In this document: positions 25,693-33,662 of the stretch, piece by piece
Numbering within the stretch: position 1 is the first letter of the stretch
Layout of the letters: each line of letters opens with the position of its first letter
DNA from: an uncultured Alphaproteobacteria bacterium
GTDB lineage: Bacteria; Pseudomonadota; Alphaproteobacteria; CAAHEQ01; UBA3637
Direction of reading: 5' to 3'
Assembly (NCBI GenBank): GCA_934202735.1
Contig: CAKPYH010000001.1
Span: forward strand, 276,383-340,382
DNA: 64,000 bases
Made by a program: the position numbers and the translations under genes
Notes under the pieces: model-generated
What the model was told of the DNA's origin: nothing
The model's input: the letters and a program-made list of their open reading frames with translations, nothing else
The model's database searches: none

Positions 25693-27540
25693 ATGAAAAC
25701 CGATTATGATGTGATTGTTGTCGGGGGTGGACATGCAGGTTGTGAAGCCTGTGCGGCGGCGGCTCGGGTCGGGGCCCGAACGGCTTTGGTCACCCTGCAT
25801 TTACATACGATTGCGGATATGTCGTGTAATCCGGCAATCGGGGGCTTGGCCAAAGGCACAGTGGTGCGGGAAGTGGATGCTTTGGACGGTTTGATGGGAC
25901 GTGTGATTGATCAAACGGGATTGCAGTTTCGGATGCTGAATGCCAGTAAAGGCCCTGCCGTTCAAGGTCCGCGGGCTCAGGCAGATAAACCGCTGTACCG
26001 GGCCGAAATGCAGCGTATTTTACAGTCATACCCGAACCTGACTTTGATTGAAGCGTCTGCCGATGATTTGATCGTGGAAAACGGAACTGTTGTCGGTATA
26101 GTGGCCGGGGGTCGGCCTATGCGCGCCGGAGCCGTTGTGTTGACAACGGGGACTTTTTTGAACGGTGTGTTGCATGTGGGGCCCGAACAAACTCCGGGCG
26201 GTCGGTGGGGGGAAGAGGCCTGCACCGGTTTAACCCCGGCTTTACATCGCTTGGGCCTGCCGGTAGGGCGCTTAAAGACCGGTACGCCGGCCCGCTTGGA
26301 CCGGGAAACCGTAGATTGGAAGAAATGTGAACGTCAGGACGGAGATCAATCCCCGCGACCGTTTTCATTTTTATCCGATGATTTTCACCCGAATCAAGTG
26401 CCGTGCTATATCACACATACCACGCCGAAAACGCATCAGATTATTTTAGATAACCTGGATCGGGCTCCTTTATTTGACGGGCAGATTACGTCTACCGGTC
26501 CCCGCTATTGCCCCAGTATTGAAACCAAATTGATACGGTTTGCCGGGCGCGACAGCCACCATGTTTTCTTGGAACCCGAATCGCGGACCGGCAACAGTAT
26601 TTATCCGAACGGGATTTCTACCAGTGTACCCAAAGATGTACAGGAAGCGTTTATTCACTCTATTCCCGGCTTGGAACATGTGCGGATTTTGCGGTATGCT
26701 TATGCGATTGAGTATGATTATGTTGATCCGCGGGCTTTGCGGCCGACCTTGGAAACCAAAACGGTGCCGGGGTTATTCCTGGCCGGTCAAATCAACGGGA
26801 CAACCGGCTATGAAGAAGCGGCAGGTCAGGGCTTGGTGGCCGGTGTGAATGCGGCGCATACGGCCCTGAAGACGGGGAAAACATTTGTCTTGGATCGGGC
26901 GGACGGCTATATCGGGGTGATGATTGATGATATTACGACCTTGGGGGTAGATGAACCGTATCGGTTGTTCACATCACGGGCGGAGTATCGGTTGACCATG
27001 CGGGCGGACAATGCCGATTTACGCTTGACCGAATTGGGGATAGCGACCGGGTGTGTCGGTCCTGAACGGGCGCGCGTGTTTCGGGAAAAAAAGGAAACGC
27101 TGGATCGGACGCGGGCACAGATACAGCGCACAACCTATACCACGCGTGAATTGGCCGAATTGGGATTTACCGTAAATGCCGATGGACACAGGCGTACGAT
27201 TTTTGATATGTTGTCTTATCAAGGTGTGGATTGGCAGACACTGACCCGGGCGTGGCCGTGGTTGCAGGATGTACCCCCCGCCATAGCCGAACAGTTGGAA
27301 ACCGAAGGAAAATACAGCGGTTATTTGGCACGACAGCAAACGGATATAGACGCGTTTCGGCGCGATGAAGCGTTAAAGATACCGGCTGATACGGATTTTC
27401 ATGCTATCGGCGGATTATCCAATGAAGTGCAAGAACGCTTGACGCAAACACGGCCGGCAACGGTTGGGGCGATGATGCGCATGACGGGAATGACCCCCGC
27501 GGCTGCTACGGCCGTTATCGGCTATCTGAAACGCAAATAA
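25693..27540 (+). CDS. mnmG: tRNA uridine-5-carboxymethylaminomethyl enzyme MnmG
   Basis: 615 residues. FAD-binding GGGHAGCEACAAAARVGA at the N-terminus, then NPAIGGLAKGTVVREVDALD and ASKGPAVQGPRAQADK, the MnmG signatures. The C-terminal helical domain ends SNEVQERLTQTRPATVGA. FAD/NADH-dependent partner of MnmE. In many Alphaproteobacteria rsmG and parAB follow; here they are absent, and a small promoter-rich gap lies before convergent rpmB. Confidence 0.98.
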   Translation: MKTDYDVIVVGGGHAGCEACAAAARVGARTALVTLHLHTIADMSCNPAIGGLAKGTVVREVDALDGLMGRVIDQTGLQFRMLNASKGPAVQGPRAQADKPLYRAEMQRILQSYPNLTLIEASADDLIVENGTVVGIVAGGRPMRAGAVVLTTGTFLNGVLHVGPEQTPGGRWGEEACTGLTPALHRLGLPVGRLKTGTPARLDRETVDWKKCERQDGDQSPRPFSFLSDDFHPNQVPCYITHTTPKTHQIILDNLDRAPLFDGQITSTGPRYCPSIETKLIRFAGRDSHHVFLEPESRTGNSIYPNGISTSVPKDVQEAFIHSIPGLEHVRILRYAYAIEYDYVDPRALRPTLETKTVPGLFLAGQINGTTGYEEAAGQGLVAGVNAAHTALKTGKTFVLDRADGYIGVMIDDITTLGVDEPYRLFTSRAEYRLTMRADNADLRLTELGIATGCVGPERARVFREKKETLDRTRAQIQRTTYTTRELAELGFTVNADGHRRTIFDMLSYQGVDWQTLTRAWPWLQDVPPAIAEQLETEGKYSGYLARQQTDIDAFRRDEALKIPADTDFHAIGGLSNEVQERLTQTRPATVGAMMRMTGMTPAAATAVIGYLKRK

Positions 27541-27553
27541 AGCCGTGTTTACG

Positions 27554-27655
27554 GTTGCGATTTGACTTCCGAAACAAATATGCTATAATCAGAGTCTTGC
27601 GACTCCGGCTGGATATGAAGTTGCGATTTGACTTCCGAAGCAAATATGCTATAAT
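27554..27655 (+). promoter_or_regulatory. Tandemly duplicated promoter
   Basis: Two 36-bp direct repeats (27554-27589 and 27620-27655, one mismatch, 66-bp period), each carrying TTGACT, a 16-nt spacer and a perfect TATAAT. A third weaker TTGACT-N15-TATGAT follows at 27665-27691. All point toward a terminator 50 bp on, with no ORF between. Confidence 0.6.
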
Positions 27656-27661
27656 GGTTTA

Positions 27662-27727
27662 AAATTGACTTGCGGACAGTTTCGGTATGATGGTCATGCG
27701 AAAACCCCCGGCAGAGCGGGGGTTTGT
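27662..27727 (+). ncRNA. Candidate small RNA ending at the rpmB terminator
   Basis: Transcripts from the duplicated promoters would run 65-130 nt to the bidirectional GC-rich hairpin at 27702-27725. No start codon with a ribosome-binding site is present. The existence of the RNA is inference from promoter and terminator placement. Confidence 0.35.
27702..27725. terminator. Bidirectional terminator (rpmB and rightward transcripts)
   Basis: 9-bp stem AAACCCCCG / CGGGGGTTT with a 6-nt loop, A-run on the left and T-run on the right. Confidence 0.8.
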
Positions 27728-27758
27728 ATCAACCATTCAGTTTAAGATCAGATAAGGC

Positions 27759-28052
27759 TTACAAGCCTTTGGCGGCCTTGGCACCCGCGATACGATTCCG
27801 CAGGATTTTGGCTTCCGCCGTCAATTTGGAAACCGGCGTGTTCAACAGGTACAGATCCAACCCGCCGTTCTTTTCAATCGTGCGCAGACCGTTATTGGTA
27901 ATCCGCAGAGTCACCGGAGCTTCCAAAATTTCGCTGTAAATGGCCACTTCTTGCAGATTCGGCATAAAACGCCGCCGTGTTTTACGGTTAGAGTGGCTGA
28001 CATTATTGCCGGTTTGAACGCCTTTACCGGTAATGAGGCACTTTTTAGACAT
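27759..28052 (-). CDS. rpmB: 50S ribosomal protein L28
   Basis: 97 residues: MSKKCLITGKGVQTGNNVSH, then RKTRRRFMPNLQ and VTLRITNNGLRTIEKNGGLD, all L28 signatures; the ~97-residue length with a C-terminal Ala/Lys extension is typical of Alphaproteobacteria. Ribosome-binding site AAAGGGA. Monocistronic, with its own promoter and terminator. Confidence 0.97.
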   Translation of the reverse strand: MSKKCLITGKGVQTGNNVSHSNRKTRRRFMPNLQEVAIYSEILEAPVTLRITNNGLRTIEKNGGLDLYLLNTPVSKLTAEAKILRNRIAGAKAAKGL

Positions 28053-28089
28053 AACTTTATCCCTTTCTTAAAACTAAAACTGTGCATAT

Positions 28090-28118
28090 CTTCTACATCA
28101 TTTTCAATCAAAAGTCAA
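28090..28118 (-). promoter_or_regulatory. rpmB promoter
   Basis: Minus strand TTGACT, 17-nt spacer, TAGAAG. The surrounding sequence is strikingly like the rpmH promoter. Confidence 0.6.
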
Positions 28119-28136
28119 GCATTTTTTTCACTTTCT

Positions 28137-29609
28137 TCAAAAAGGATATAAATCAGGTACCGGTTTTTTGTCTTGCGGTTGACGGGAGGCTGTCTCGTCG
28201 GGCAGACGATAATGGGGGGGACGATGTCTCCGATGAAAAAACCACGCGCCTAAAAGGCCGCATAAAATGCCGGCACAGATCCCGATGATACCGTATCCCC
28301 AAGGGGAAAGCAAAGCAGTATCGGCCAAAGCTGTTTCTTTCGGGGCCGGGGGCGGTGTCGGTTCGGGGGTTGAAACCGGAGCGACATTTTGGGGAGTCGG
28401 CGGGGGTGGTGGCACAGACAGATCGGTGTTCGTTGCGGTCTCGGCCGCCGTTTCTGACGGGAGAACGGTTAATGTCTTTTGGGGTAAGATGGCGACTTCC
28501 GTTGTGCCGGTGCGCGTGTTAAACCACGGCACGCGGATTTCCGGTATAGTGATGGTACCGGCGGCCGTTGGTACCAACACAAAAGCAGTTTCTGATACGC
28601 CGACAATGTCATTGGTGTCGGTTTGTACCGTGCTGCGTTTATCGGGACTGGGGTAGACTTTCAGGGTGTCAGTTGCCGGTTGTGTCAGTGTCGGCAGTTG
28701 TTCATCCGTCACGCCTGTCGCCGTCAGTATAACCGTCCGGGTAAAGGACTCACCGACTTTAAGTGCTGTCTGATCTGTCTCGTCGGCCCGCAGGGAAACC
28801 TGTGTTGCCGGTAACCACCAACCCGACCAGTCGGCCGGACGCGGCCGAATGTGAAGGTGTAAAGGTTCGGTTTCCAAGCGAATATCCCGGATCCCGCCGG
28901 TCAAGCCGTTGAACAGCATACCGCGGTCCAGTAAATCCCCCGGTGTTTGACGGATTCCAATCCGTCCATATAATTCTGTGGCAGGTATGGTTAAAGGGCC
29001 GGCTGTGTCCGGAATGATACCATAGGTGCGTTCCATGACGCGTACGGGCCGATCATTGAGTGTACTCTGATAGGCTTTATCACGGTTGAGCACAACCACG
29101 CGAGCGTTGGCAACGTTCGGAGTTGTGATTTGCCCGTCCAGCAGACCACCCCCGTCCACAACCCGTACGGTATAAAGAATCATCTCGCCGGGATAAGCGG
29201 TTGTTGTGTTTGCCCCGGCCGAAAACCGAACCGGTATTTGATTCATGCCGGTATCCGGATTGACCGTCAATGTAGCCGATAGGGGCTCTTTCTGTCCATC
29301 CAGGGTAATCGGTCCGGCCGTCAGGGTTCCTGTGTGGCGCGGAAAGACGTTGTAAATCAGGTTATGGACACGCCGTGTACGGCCGTTGATGGTGGTGGTC
29401 GTGGTTTCTTCCTGTTGCCCCGAAACGATAAAATGGTCGGCCAAGACCGACAAGTCCGGAGCCTGTTTTATCAGGCGATCGGATTGAAGAATCAACTGGG
29501 TACTTTCACCGATTACAACGGTGTCCGGATCAAACCGCAGGTCTGTGCGGGCCTGAACCGTTCCCGTCAACCCCCATATTAACCCGCAGATCAGCCAAAG
29601 TTTTTTCAT
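28137..29609 (-). CDS. batD: BatD-like protein
   Basis: 490 residues. Signal peptide (MKKLWLICGLIWGLTGTVQA), a series of Ig-like beta domains starting DLRFDPDTVVIGESTQLIL, as in BatD. A proline-rich linker (about 395-430) precedes a C-terminal TM helix and basic tail (YGIIGICAGILCGLLGAWFF). BatD proteins are thought to act with BatA/B VWA proteins at the membrane in stress or aerotolerance functions; the exact role is not established. Start overlaps the stop of the batB-batC gene (ATGA). Confidence 0.85.
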   Translation of the reverse strand: MKKLWLICGLIWGLTGTVQARTDLRFDPDTVVIGESTQLILQSDRLIKQAPDLSVLADHFIVSGQQEETTTTTINGRTRRVHNLIYNVFPRHTGTLTAGPITLDGQKEPLSATLTVNPDTGMNQIPVRFSAGANTTTAYPGEMILYTVRVVDGGGLLDGQITTPNVANARVVVLNRDKAYQSTLNDRPVRVMERTYGIIPDTAGPLTIPATELYGRIGIRQTPGDLLDRGMLFNGLTGGIRDIRLETEPLHLHIRPRPADWSGWWLPATQVSLRADETDQTALKVGESFTRTVILTATGVTDEQLPTLTQPATDTLKVYPSPDKRSTVQTDTNDIVGVSETAFVLVPTAAGTITIPEIRVPWFNTRTGTTEVAILPQKTLTVLPSETAAETATNTDLSVPPPPPTPQNVAPVSTPEPTPPPAPKETALADTALLSPWGYGIIGICAGILCGLLGAWFFHRRHRPPHYRLPDETASRQPQDKKPVPDLYPF

Positions 29610-31390
29610 GAACCATACCTCGTTTGTCTTTGATATTGTTGATAAATACGATACCGCAACAGGCTTTCGGGCGGTCGGGGCAGGCGATTGATCAGTTGTT
29701 GCGCGGATTGTTGGTTTGCGTCTGTACCGGCGGCATCTGCTTCTGCCCGAGATGTATCCGGTTGTGCGGCTTCAGGGGGCGGAACGGCGGCGGGCGACTC
29801 TTGTTCGGACTCTGTGTCTGTTTGTTCGGCTTGATTTTGATCAGGGGAGTCTTGTTCAGTCGTTTTCTCTTGTTGCTCGTTCGGCGTATCTTTTGCTTCA
29901 GAAGGTGTCTCCTGTTCCTGTTCCTGCTTCTGTTCCTGTTCCTGTTCCTGTTCCTGTTCCTGTTCCTGTTCGGTATTCTGATTCTGTTGTTCGTTTTGTT
30001 GATCCTGCGGATTTGATTCCGCCTGTTCCTGTTGCTCGTTTTGTTGTTCTTGTTCCTGCTCTTGCGCTTGTTCTTGATCCTGTTTGTCTTGTTCTTCCTG
30101 TTCTTGTTCTTGTTCTTGTTGTTCCTGTTTTTGCTTGTCTTGTTGCTCTTGTTTTTTGCGTTCCAGGTATTCTTTGTTGAATAAGGCATCCGCATGATCC
30201 GGGACAGTGTCTAACACTTGGCGATAAGCATCTATGGCTTCATCAATCTTCTGTTGTTGGGCCAAAGCATTGCCGCGGTTATACCAATCATCGGGCGACA
30301 GACCCCGGTCAAATAGAGATTCAGCCTTGTCATATCGGCCGGCCCGATAAGCGGCAACCCCTTGCACCTGATAGGTGTAGGCATCTTGATCCGGTCGTGT
30401 CCACCATCCGGCGCGGGCGGGCAAGCATAACCCCAGAATCAGTAAAAACAACATATTTTTACGGAACAGCAGAGCAAAAAACGGTAAGGCCGCAACCACT
30501 AACCATACTCCGCGATCCTGCCATAAATCTATGGTGTTTTGCGAATCTGTTTCGGCGGTTGCGGGGGCTGGCGTTGTTTGAGATAACAAAGCCCGTAAAT
30601 CCCGATCGTCAGCCGTTGTATTGTAATAAGGACCCAAAGGCCGTAATGCGGCCGGATCCGGACGGACCATTTTGGGATGACCGGCATCATCGGACCAAAA
30701 ACCGCCATTCGGTAGAGCCACGGGGTGCGGAGCCGGGCCACCAAACCCGAGAACCCCGATTTTATGGGGGATATCTTGAACTTTTTGAGCCAAATCCGGC
30801 GTAACGTCGGCCCCGGTCGTGAAAAATAAAATACGCCCTTGTCGTACGCCGGCATTTTTCAGAACCTGGCTGGCTTGATGTAAGCCGGTTGCAGGATCGG
30901 TCAGGTAGGGGTGTGGCAATAAATCAGATGACAGTTGGGGTAAAATATCCCGTAATGTATCATATTCAAAGGTCATCGGCATGGCCGTATAGCCGTATGT
31001 ATCATAAATCACCAGGCCCACTTGTTCCCCCGGCAACAGGGATAACAAGTCTTGAATCTTGCGGACGGCGGTATCGCGTTCCGTGCCGGACATAGCCGGA
31101 CTCAGATCCAAGACGATCACGGTAGCGGGTTGGTCCAAGCGGGTCGGGACGGGCATTTTATCCCAGGCCGGTCCCGCCGCCGCCACAATCAACCAAGCCC
31201 ACAGTCCTATTTGGACCCATCGCCGATGTCGGGTCGTTTTATTATTTCCCCGTACAATCAGGTAGGGCAGCAAATCTTTGTCAATCACTTGTTTCCAGGC
31301 ATTGACACGCCCGCCTGTATGCGTACTCAGCCACGCCAATAAGAACGGCACACACAAAAAAATCAGAATCCAAGGACGCAGAAAAATCAT
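29606..31390 (-). CDS. batB: BatB-BatC fusion: VWA domain, TPR and Gln/Glu-rich linker
   Basis: 594 residues from the ATG with GGAGGC upstream; the longer open frame is inside batA. Two N-terminal TM helices, a VWA domain with MIDAS DLSPAMSGT, a third TM stretch near LVVAALPFFALLFRKNMLFL. A TPR region follows (ESLFDRGLSPDDWYNRGNAL...IDEAIDAYRQVLDTVPDHADALFNKEYLERK), which is BatC-like. The remainder is very Gln/Glu-rich (roughly residues 440-550), encoded partly by a CCTGTT hexanucleotide run at 29911-29972. BatB and BatC are separate genes in several bacteria; here they form one polypeptide. Confidence 0.85.
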   Translation of the reverse strand: MIFLRPWILIFLCVPFLLAWLSTHTGGRVNAWKQVIDKDLLPYLIVRGNNKTTRHRRWVQIGLWAWLIVAAAGPAWDKMPVPTRLDQPATVIVLDLSPAMSGTERDTAVRKIQDLLSLLPGEQVGLVIYDTYGYTAMPMTFEYDTLRDILPQLSSDLLPHPYLTDPATGLHQASQVLKNAGVRQGRILFFTTGADVTPDLAQKVQDIPHKIGVLGFGGPAPHPVALPNGGFWSDDAGHPKMVRPDPAALRPLGPYYNTTADDRDLRALLSQTTPAPATAETDSQNTIDLWQDRGVWLVVAALPFFALLFRKNMLFLLILGLCLPARAGWWTRPDQDAYTYQVQGVAAYRAGRYDKAESLFDRGLSPDDWYNRGNALAQQQKIDEAIDAYRQVLDTVPDHADALFNKEYLERKKQEQQDKQKQEQQEQEQEQEEQDKQDQEQAQEQEQEQQNEQQEQAESNPQDQQNEQQNQNTEQEQEQEQEQEQEQKQEQEQETPSEAKDTPNEQQEKTTEQDSPDQNQAEQTDTESEQESPAAVPPPEAAQPDTSRAEADAAGTDANQQSAQQLINRLPRPPESLLRYRIYQQYQRQTRYGS

Positions 31391-32385
31391 GCTTGCCTCC
31401 GGTGTTTTTCGGCCCAGGCCCAACAAAACAGCCCTATCAACAGAGGAATATAAAATAACTCGCGCCGCGGCCGAAGAAATAAAGCATTTGTTTGGGCCGT
31501 TTCCAACCGGTCAATTTCCCGATAAATTTGAACTAAATCGCGCGTGTCGGAAGCCCGAAAGTACTTGCCGCCGGTCTTTTCGGCAATGGTCATCAGGGTT
31601 TGTTCGTTCCAGTCGGTGAGTTCGGTTAAAATCATTTGGCTGATCAGGGTGCTTTTTTCTTTTCGGGCGGTGGTGATTCCGATGGTATAAACGGGCACTT
31701 GTTGCCTTTGGGCCAGGCGTACGGCTTCCCACACCGGGACACGGCCGGCATTGTTGGCTCCGTCAGATAACAAGATGACACTTTTTTGTCCCGTAGGCAG
31801 ATTGGCCACGTTTTGGACCCCCAGAGTCAGGGCATCTCCGATGGCCGTTTTATTACCGATCAGGCGTGTAATGTCCGGCCCCATATCAGCAAACAGAGCA
31901 TCCAGTGTCCGGTGATCACGGGACAAAGGCGATAGAGTGTAAGCCGCATCACCAAAGACAACCAAGCCTAAACGATCCCCTTGCCGGCGGGAAATAAAAT
32001 CACGGACCACTTGCTTGACCACATCGGTACGAGAATGGGCTGCACCGCCCACCACAAAGTCTTTCCGTGCCATGGAACCGGAAAAGTCCAACGCTAACAT
32101 GATATTACGGGCTTCTTGGGGCAGGGGAATCCGATGCTCATACCATACCGGGCGCATGGCGGCTATAACCAGGCTGATCCAAGCCAAAGTCAACCAGAAG
32201 CCGACCCCTTTATTGCCCATAACGGCATTGATTTCTTTTGGGGCCACCAGTCTGTTCCAAAACGGGATACGCAACGCATCTCGTTCCTTGCCCGGTGTTC
32301 TGACACGGGCCGCCGGTATCCACCGCCGTACCAACCAAGGTAGCGGCAACGTCATGATCACAAAAGGCCAGATAAAATATTCCAT
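31387..32385 (-). CDS. batA: BatA-like VWA-domain membrane protein
   Basis: 332 residues. N-terminal TM helices around 2-18 and 60-80, VWA domain with a complete MIDAS (ALDFSGSMARKDF), later TAIGDALTLG and LLSDGANNAG, and a C-terminal TM (FYIPLLIGLFCWAW). It heads the batA-batBC-batD operon, each junction an ATGA overlap. No MoxR ATPase or DUF58 gene is next to it, although these usually accompany bat genes. The ATG lies 6 nt after a -10 box, so the mRNA is probably leaderless. Confidence 0.9.
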   Translation of the reverse strand: MEYFIWPFVIMTLPLPWLVRRWIPAARVRTPGKERDALRIPFWNRLVAPKEINAVMGNKGVGFWLTLAWISLVIAAMRPVWYEHRIPLPQEARNIMLALDFSGSMARKDFVVGGAAHSRTDVVKQVVRDFISRRQGDRLGLVVFGDAAYTLSPLSRDHRTLDALFADMGPDITRLIGNKTAIGDALTLGVQNVANLPTGQKSVILLSDGANNAGRVPVWEAVRLAQRQQVPVYTIGITTARKEKSTLISQMILTELTDWNEQTLMTIAEKTGGKYFRASDTRDLVQIYREIDRLETAQTNALFLRPRRELFYIPLLIGLFCWAWAEKHRRQA

Positions 32386-32391
32386 AGGGAT

Positions 32392-32420
32392 AATATAACC
32401 AAATGTTCACCAAAAAGCAA
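32392..32420 (-). promoter_or_regulatory. batA promoter (leaderless configuration)
   Basis: Minus strand TTGCTT, 17-nt spacer, TATATT, 6 nt, ATG of batA. No ribosome-binding site. Confidence 0.6.
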
Positions 32421-32468
32421 ACATTTATTTTACCGTGGTGATTCCGGATGAACGGAACTTGTTTTTTT

Positions 32469-33056
32469 TCAGGCTTTGCCTGCCGTTGTGGAAAAACGAA
32501 GGGGATCAATACCCATGCTTTTTAATGTCATTTCCCATTTTAATTCATTGGGTGTATGGAACATAATTTGGTGAGTTGCGGGTACAGTCAACCACACATT
32601 ACTCATCAATTCATCTTCTAACTGTCCCCGCCGCCATGTGGCACACCCCAATGCCATTAAAAATTCGTTCGGTCCTTGTCCGTTGGCAATGTCATGCAAG
32701 ATTTCGTGGGTAGATGTCAAGGCTACATCGTCCGTCACCGGATAGGTCATCGGATTGTGATATTCAGACGAATGCAAAATAAAACCGCTGGCCATCCGAT
32801 CGGGTCCGCCCAGCAATAAAGGCGGCATGGTTATATCCGGCATAGGACATTTCAGTTGCGCCAAAATATCTCTCATCAATAATTTTTCGGCGGGTTTGTT
32901 GATGACAATGCCTTGGGCACCGTCCGTTTCCGAGTGTGTATATACATACACGACCGCCTGATTAAACCGTTCGTCATCAATACCGGGGACGGCCACCAAA
33001 AACTGGCCCGTCAAGGGAGTGAACCGAGTATTATCGTTCATTTTTATTTTCTTCAT
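32469..33056 (-). CDS. yqgE: YqgE/AlgH family protein
   Basis: 195 residues; Met6 (33041) is an alternative start. Family features: LTGQFLVAVPGIDDERFNQAVVYVYTH, GIVINKPAE, LLGGPD, SGFILHSSEY and ALGCATWRRGQLEDEL. Known as UPF0301; biochemical role not established. The start lies inside the last codons of the upstream FYDLN gene, so they are coupled. Confidence 0.92.
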   Translation of the reverse strand: MKKIKMNDNTRFTPLTGQFLVAVPGIDDERFNQAVVYVYTHSETDGAQGIVINKPAEKLLMRDILAQLKCPMPDITMPPLLLGGPDRMASGFILHSSEYHNPMTYPVTDDVALTSTHEILHDIANGQGPNEFLMALGCATWRRGQLEDELMSNVWLTVPATHQIMFHTPNELKWEMTLKSMGIDPLRFSTTAGKA

Positions 33057-33393
33057 CGTATTCTTCTGCCACGGGATTCAGGGGTGTACCGTCATCTGCC
33101 ATGTCATCGGTTTCTTCCAACAGGTCTATATCGTCCGATTGGATTTCTTCGTCAGCCAAGGGCACATCTTCCGTCATTTGTAAAAGTGCCTCCTCATCCA
33201 GATTTTCATCATCAATTTTCGGGGCCGCCTTTTTGGCCAGTTTCAACAGTTGCTTGTTCTTGGCTTCTTCATAAGTATCCAACGAATACTTGTGTCCGCA
33301 TTTCGGGCAGGAAAAGGACTCCTTGCGCATATCATAAAAGAATGTCCCGCATTTCAAGCATTTCCGTTTCATACCCCATTCCGGTTTTGTCAT
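33031..33393 (-). CDS. FYDLN-acid zinc-ribbon protein (TIGR02300-like)
   Basis: 120 residues. MTKPEWGMKRKCLKCGTFFY and CPKCGHKY give a four-Cys zinc ribbon with FYDM in place of FYDLN, followed by a highly acidic tail. This is a family essentially confined to Alphaproteobacteria and usually found beside aroA-cmk-rpsA. ATG with GGAGGT upstream; the longer frame overlaps the rpsA leader and is not real. Here it is divergent from rpsA with aroA and cmk missing from between. A GTTGACA/TGTCAAC inverted repeat (about 33430-33457) lies in the shared intergenic region. Confidence 0.88.
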   Translation of the reverse strand: MTKPEWGMKRKCLKCGTFFYDMRKESFSCPKCGHKYSLDTYEEAKNKQLLKLAKKAAPKIDDENLDEEALLQMTEDVPLADEEIQSDDIDLLEETDDMADDGTPLNPVAEEYDEENKNER

Positions 33394-33485
33394 ATTATAT
33401 ACCTCCGCTATGTTTAATATGGACAAGGTGTTGACACATTCCGGACCGCTTGTCAACAAAAAAATGCAGAAAAGGCAAAAAAAGA

Positions 33486-33514
33486 TTGATTTTTTGGGGG
33501 AAGTATGGTATAAG
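33486..33514 (+). promoter_or_regulatory. rpsA promoter
   Basis: TTGATT, 17-nt spacer, TATAAG. Start predicted near 33521, where a perfect hairpin begins. Confidence 0.6.
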
Positions 33515-33520
33515 ACTCCT

Positions 33521-33591
33521 GTCTTTCGGTGTGCGAAAGACGCAACCGGCGGATATACCTGCCCTGAACGCGGTTGCTGAAACGGGGCAGG
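33521..33591 (+). promoter_or_regulatory. Structured rpsA leader: hairpin plus H-type pseudoknot
   Basis: Hairpin GTCTTTCG (33521-33528) / CGAAAGAC (33534-33541). Then stem 1 GCAACCG (33542-33548) / CGGTTGC (33571-33577), with CCTGCCC (33558-33564) inside its loop pairing to GGGCAGG (33585-33591). The order forms an H-type pseudoknot with two 7-bp stems. S1 synthesis is autoregulated through mRNA structure in other bacteria, so this is a plausible S1 binding or control element. Confidence 0.5.
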
Positions 33592-33662
33592 ATAAGTCCG
33601 CAATTGATGAAATTGTCGGCCAACCAACAAAAAACAGAAAAAGTATGGTAAAAGAAGAAAAA

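Noticed and set aside
29911..30180. Overlapping long frames on the plus strand and a second minus frame across the Gln/Glu-rich part of the batB-batC gene
   Set aside because: They are products of the low-complexity hexanucleotide repeat; peptides are Val/Leu/Pro or Asn/Arg repeats without start signals.
31052..31342. Plus-strand frames opposite the bat operon and opposite gyrA, argS and other long genes
   Set aside because: Shadows of strongly supported genes; no ribosome-binding site, no recognisable domain, and codon-position pattern follows the sense gene.
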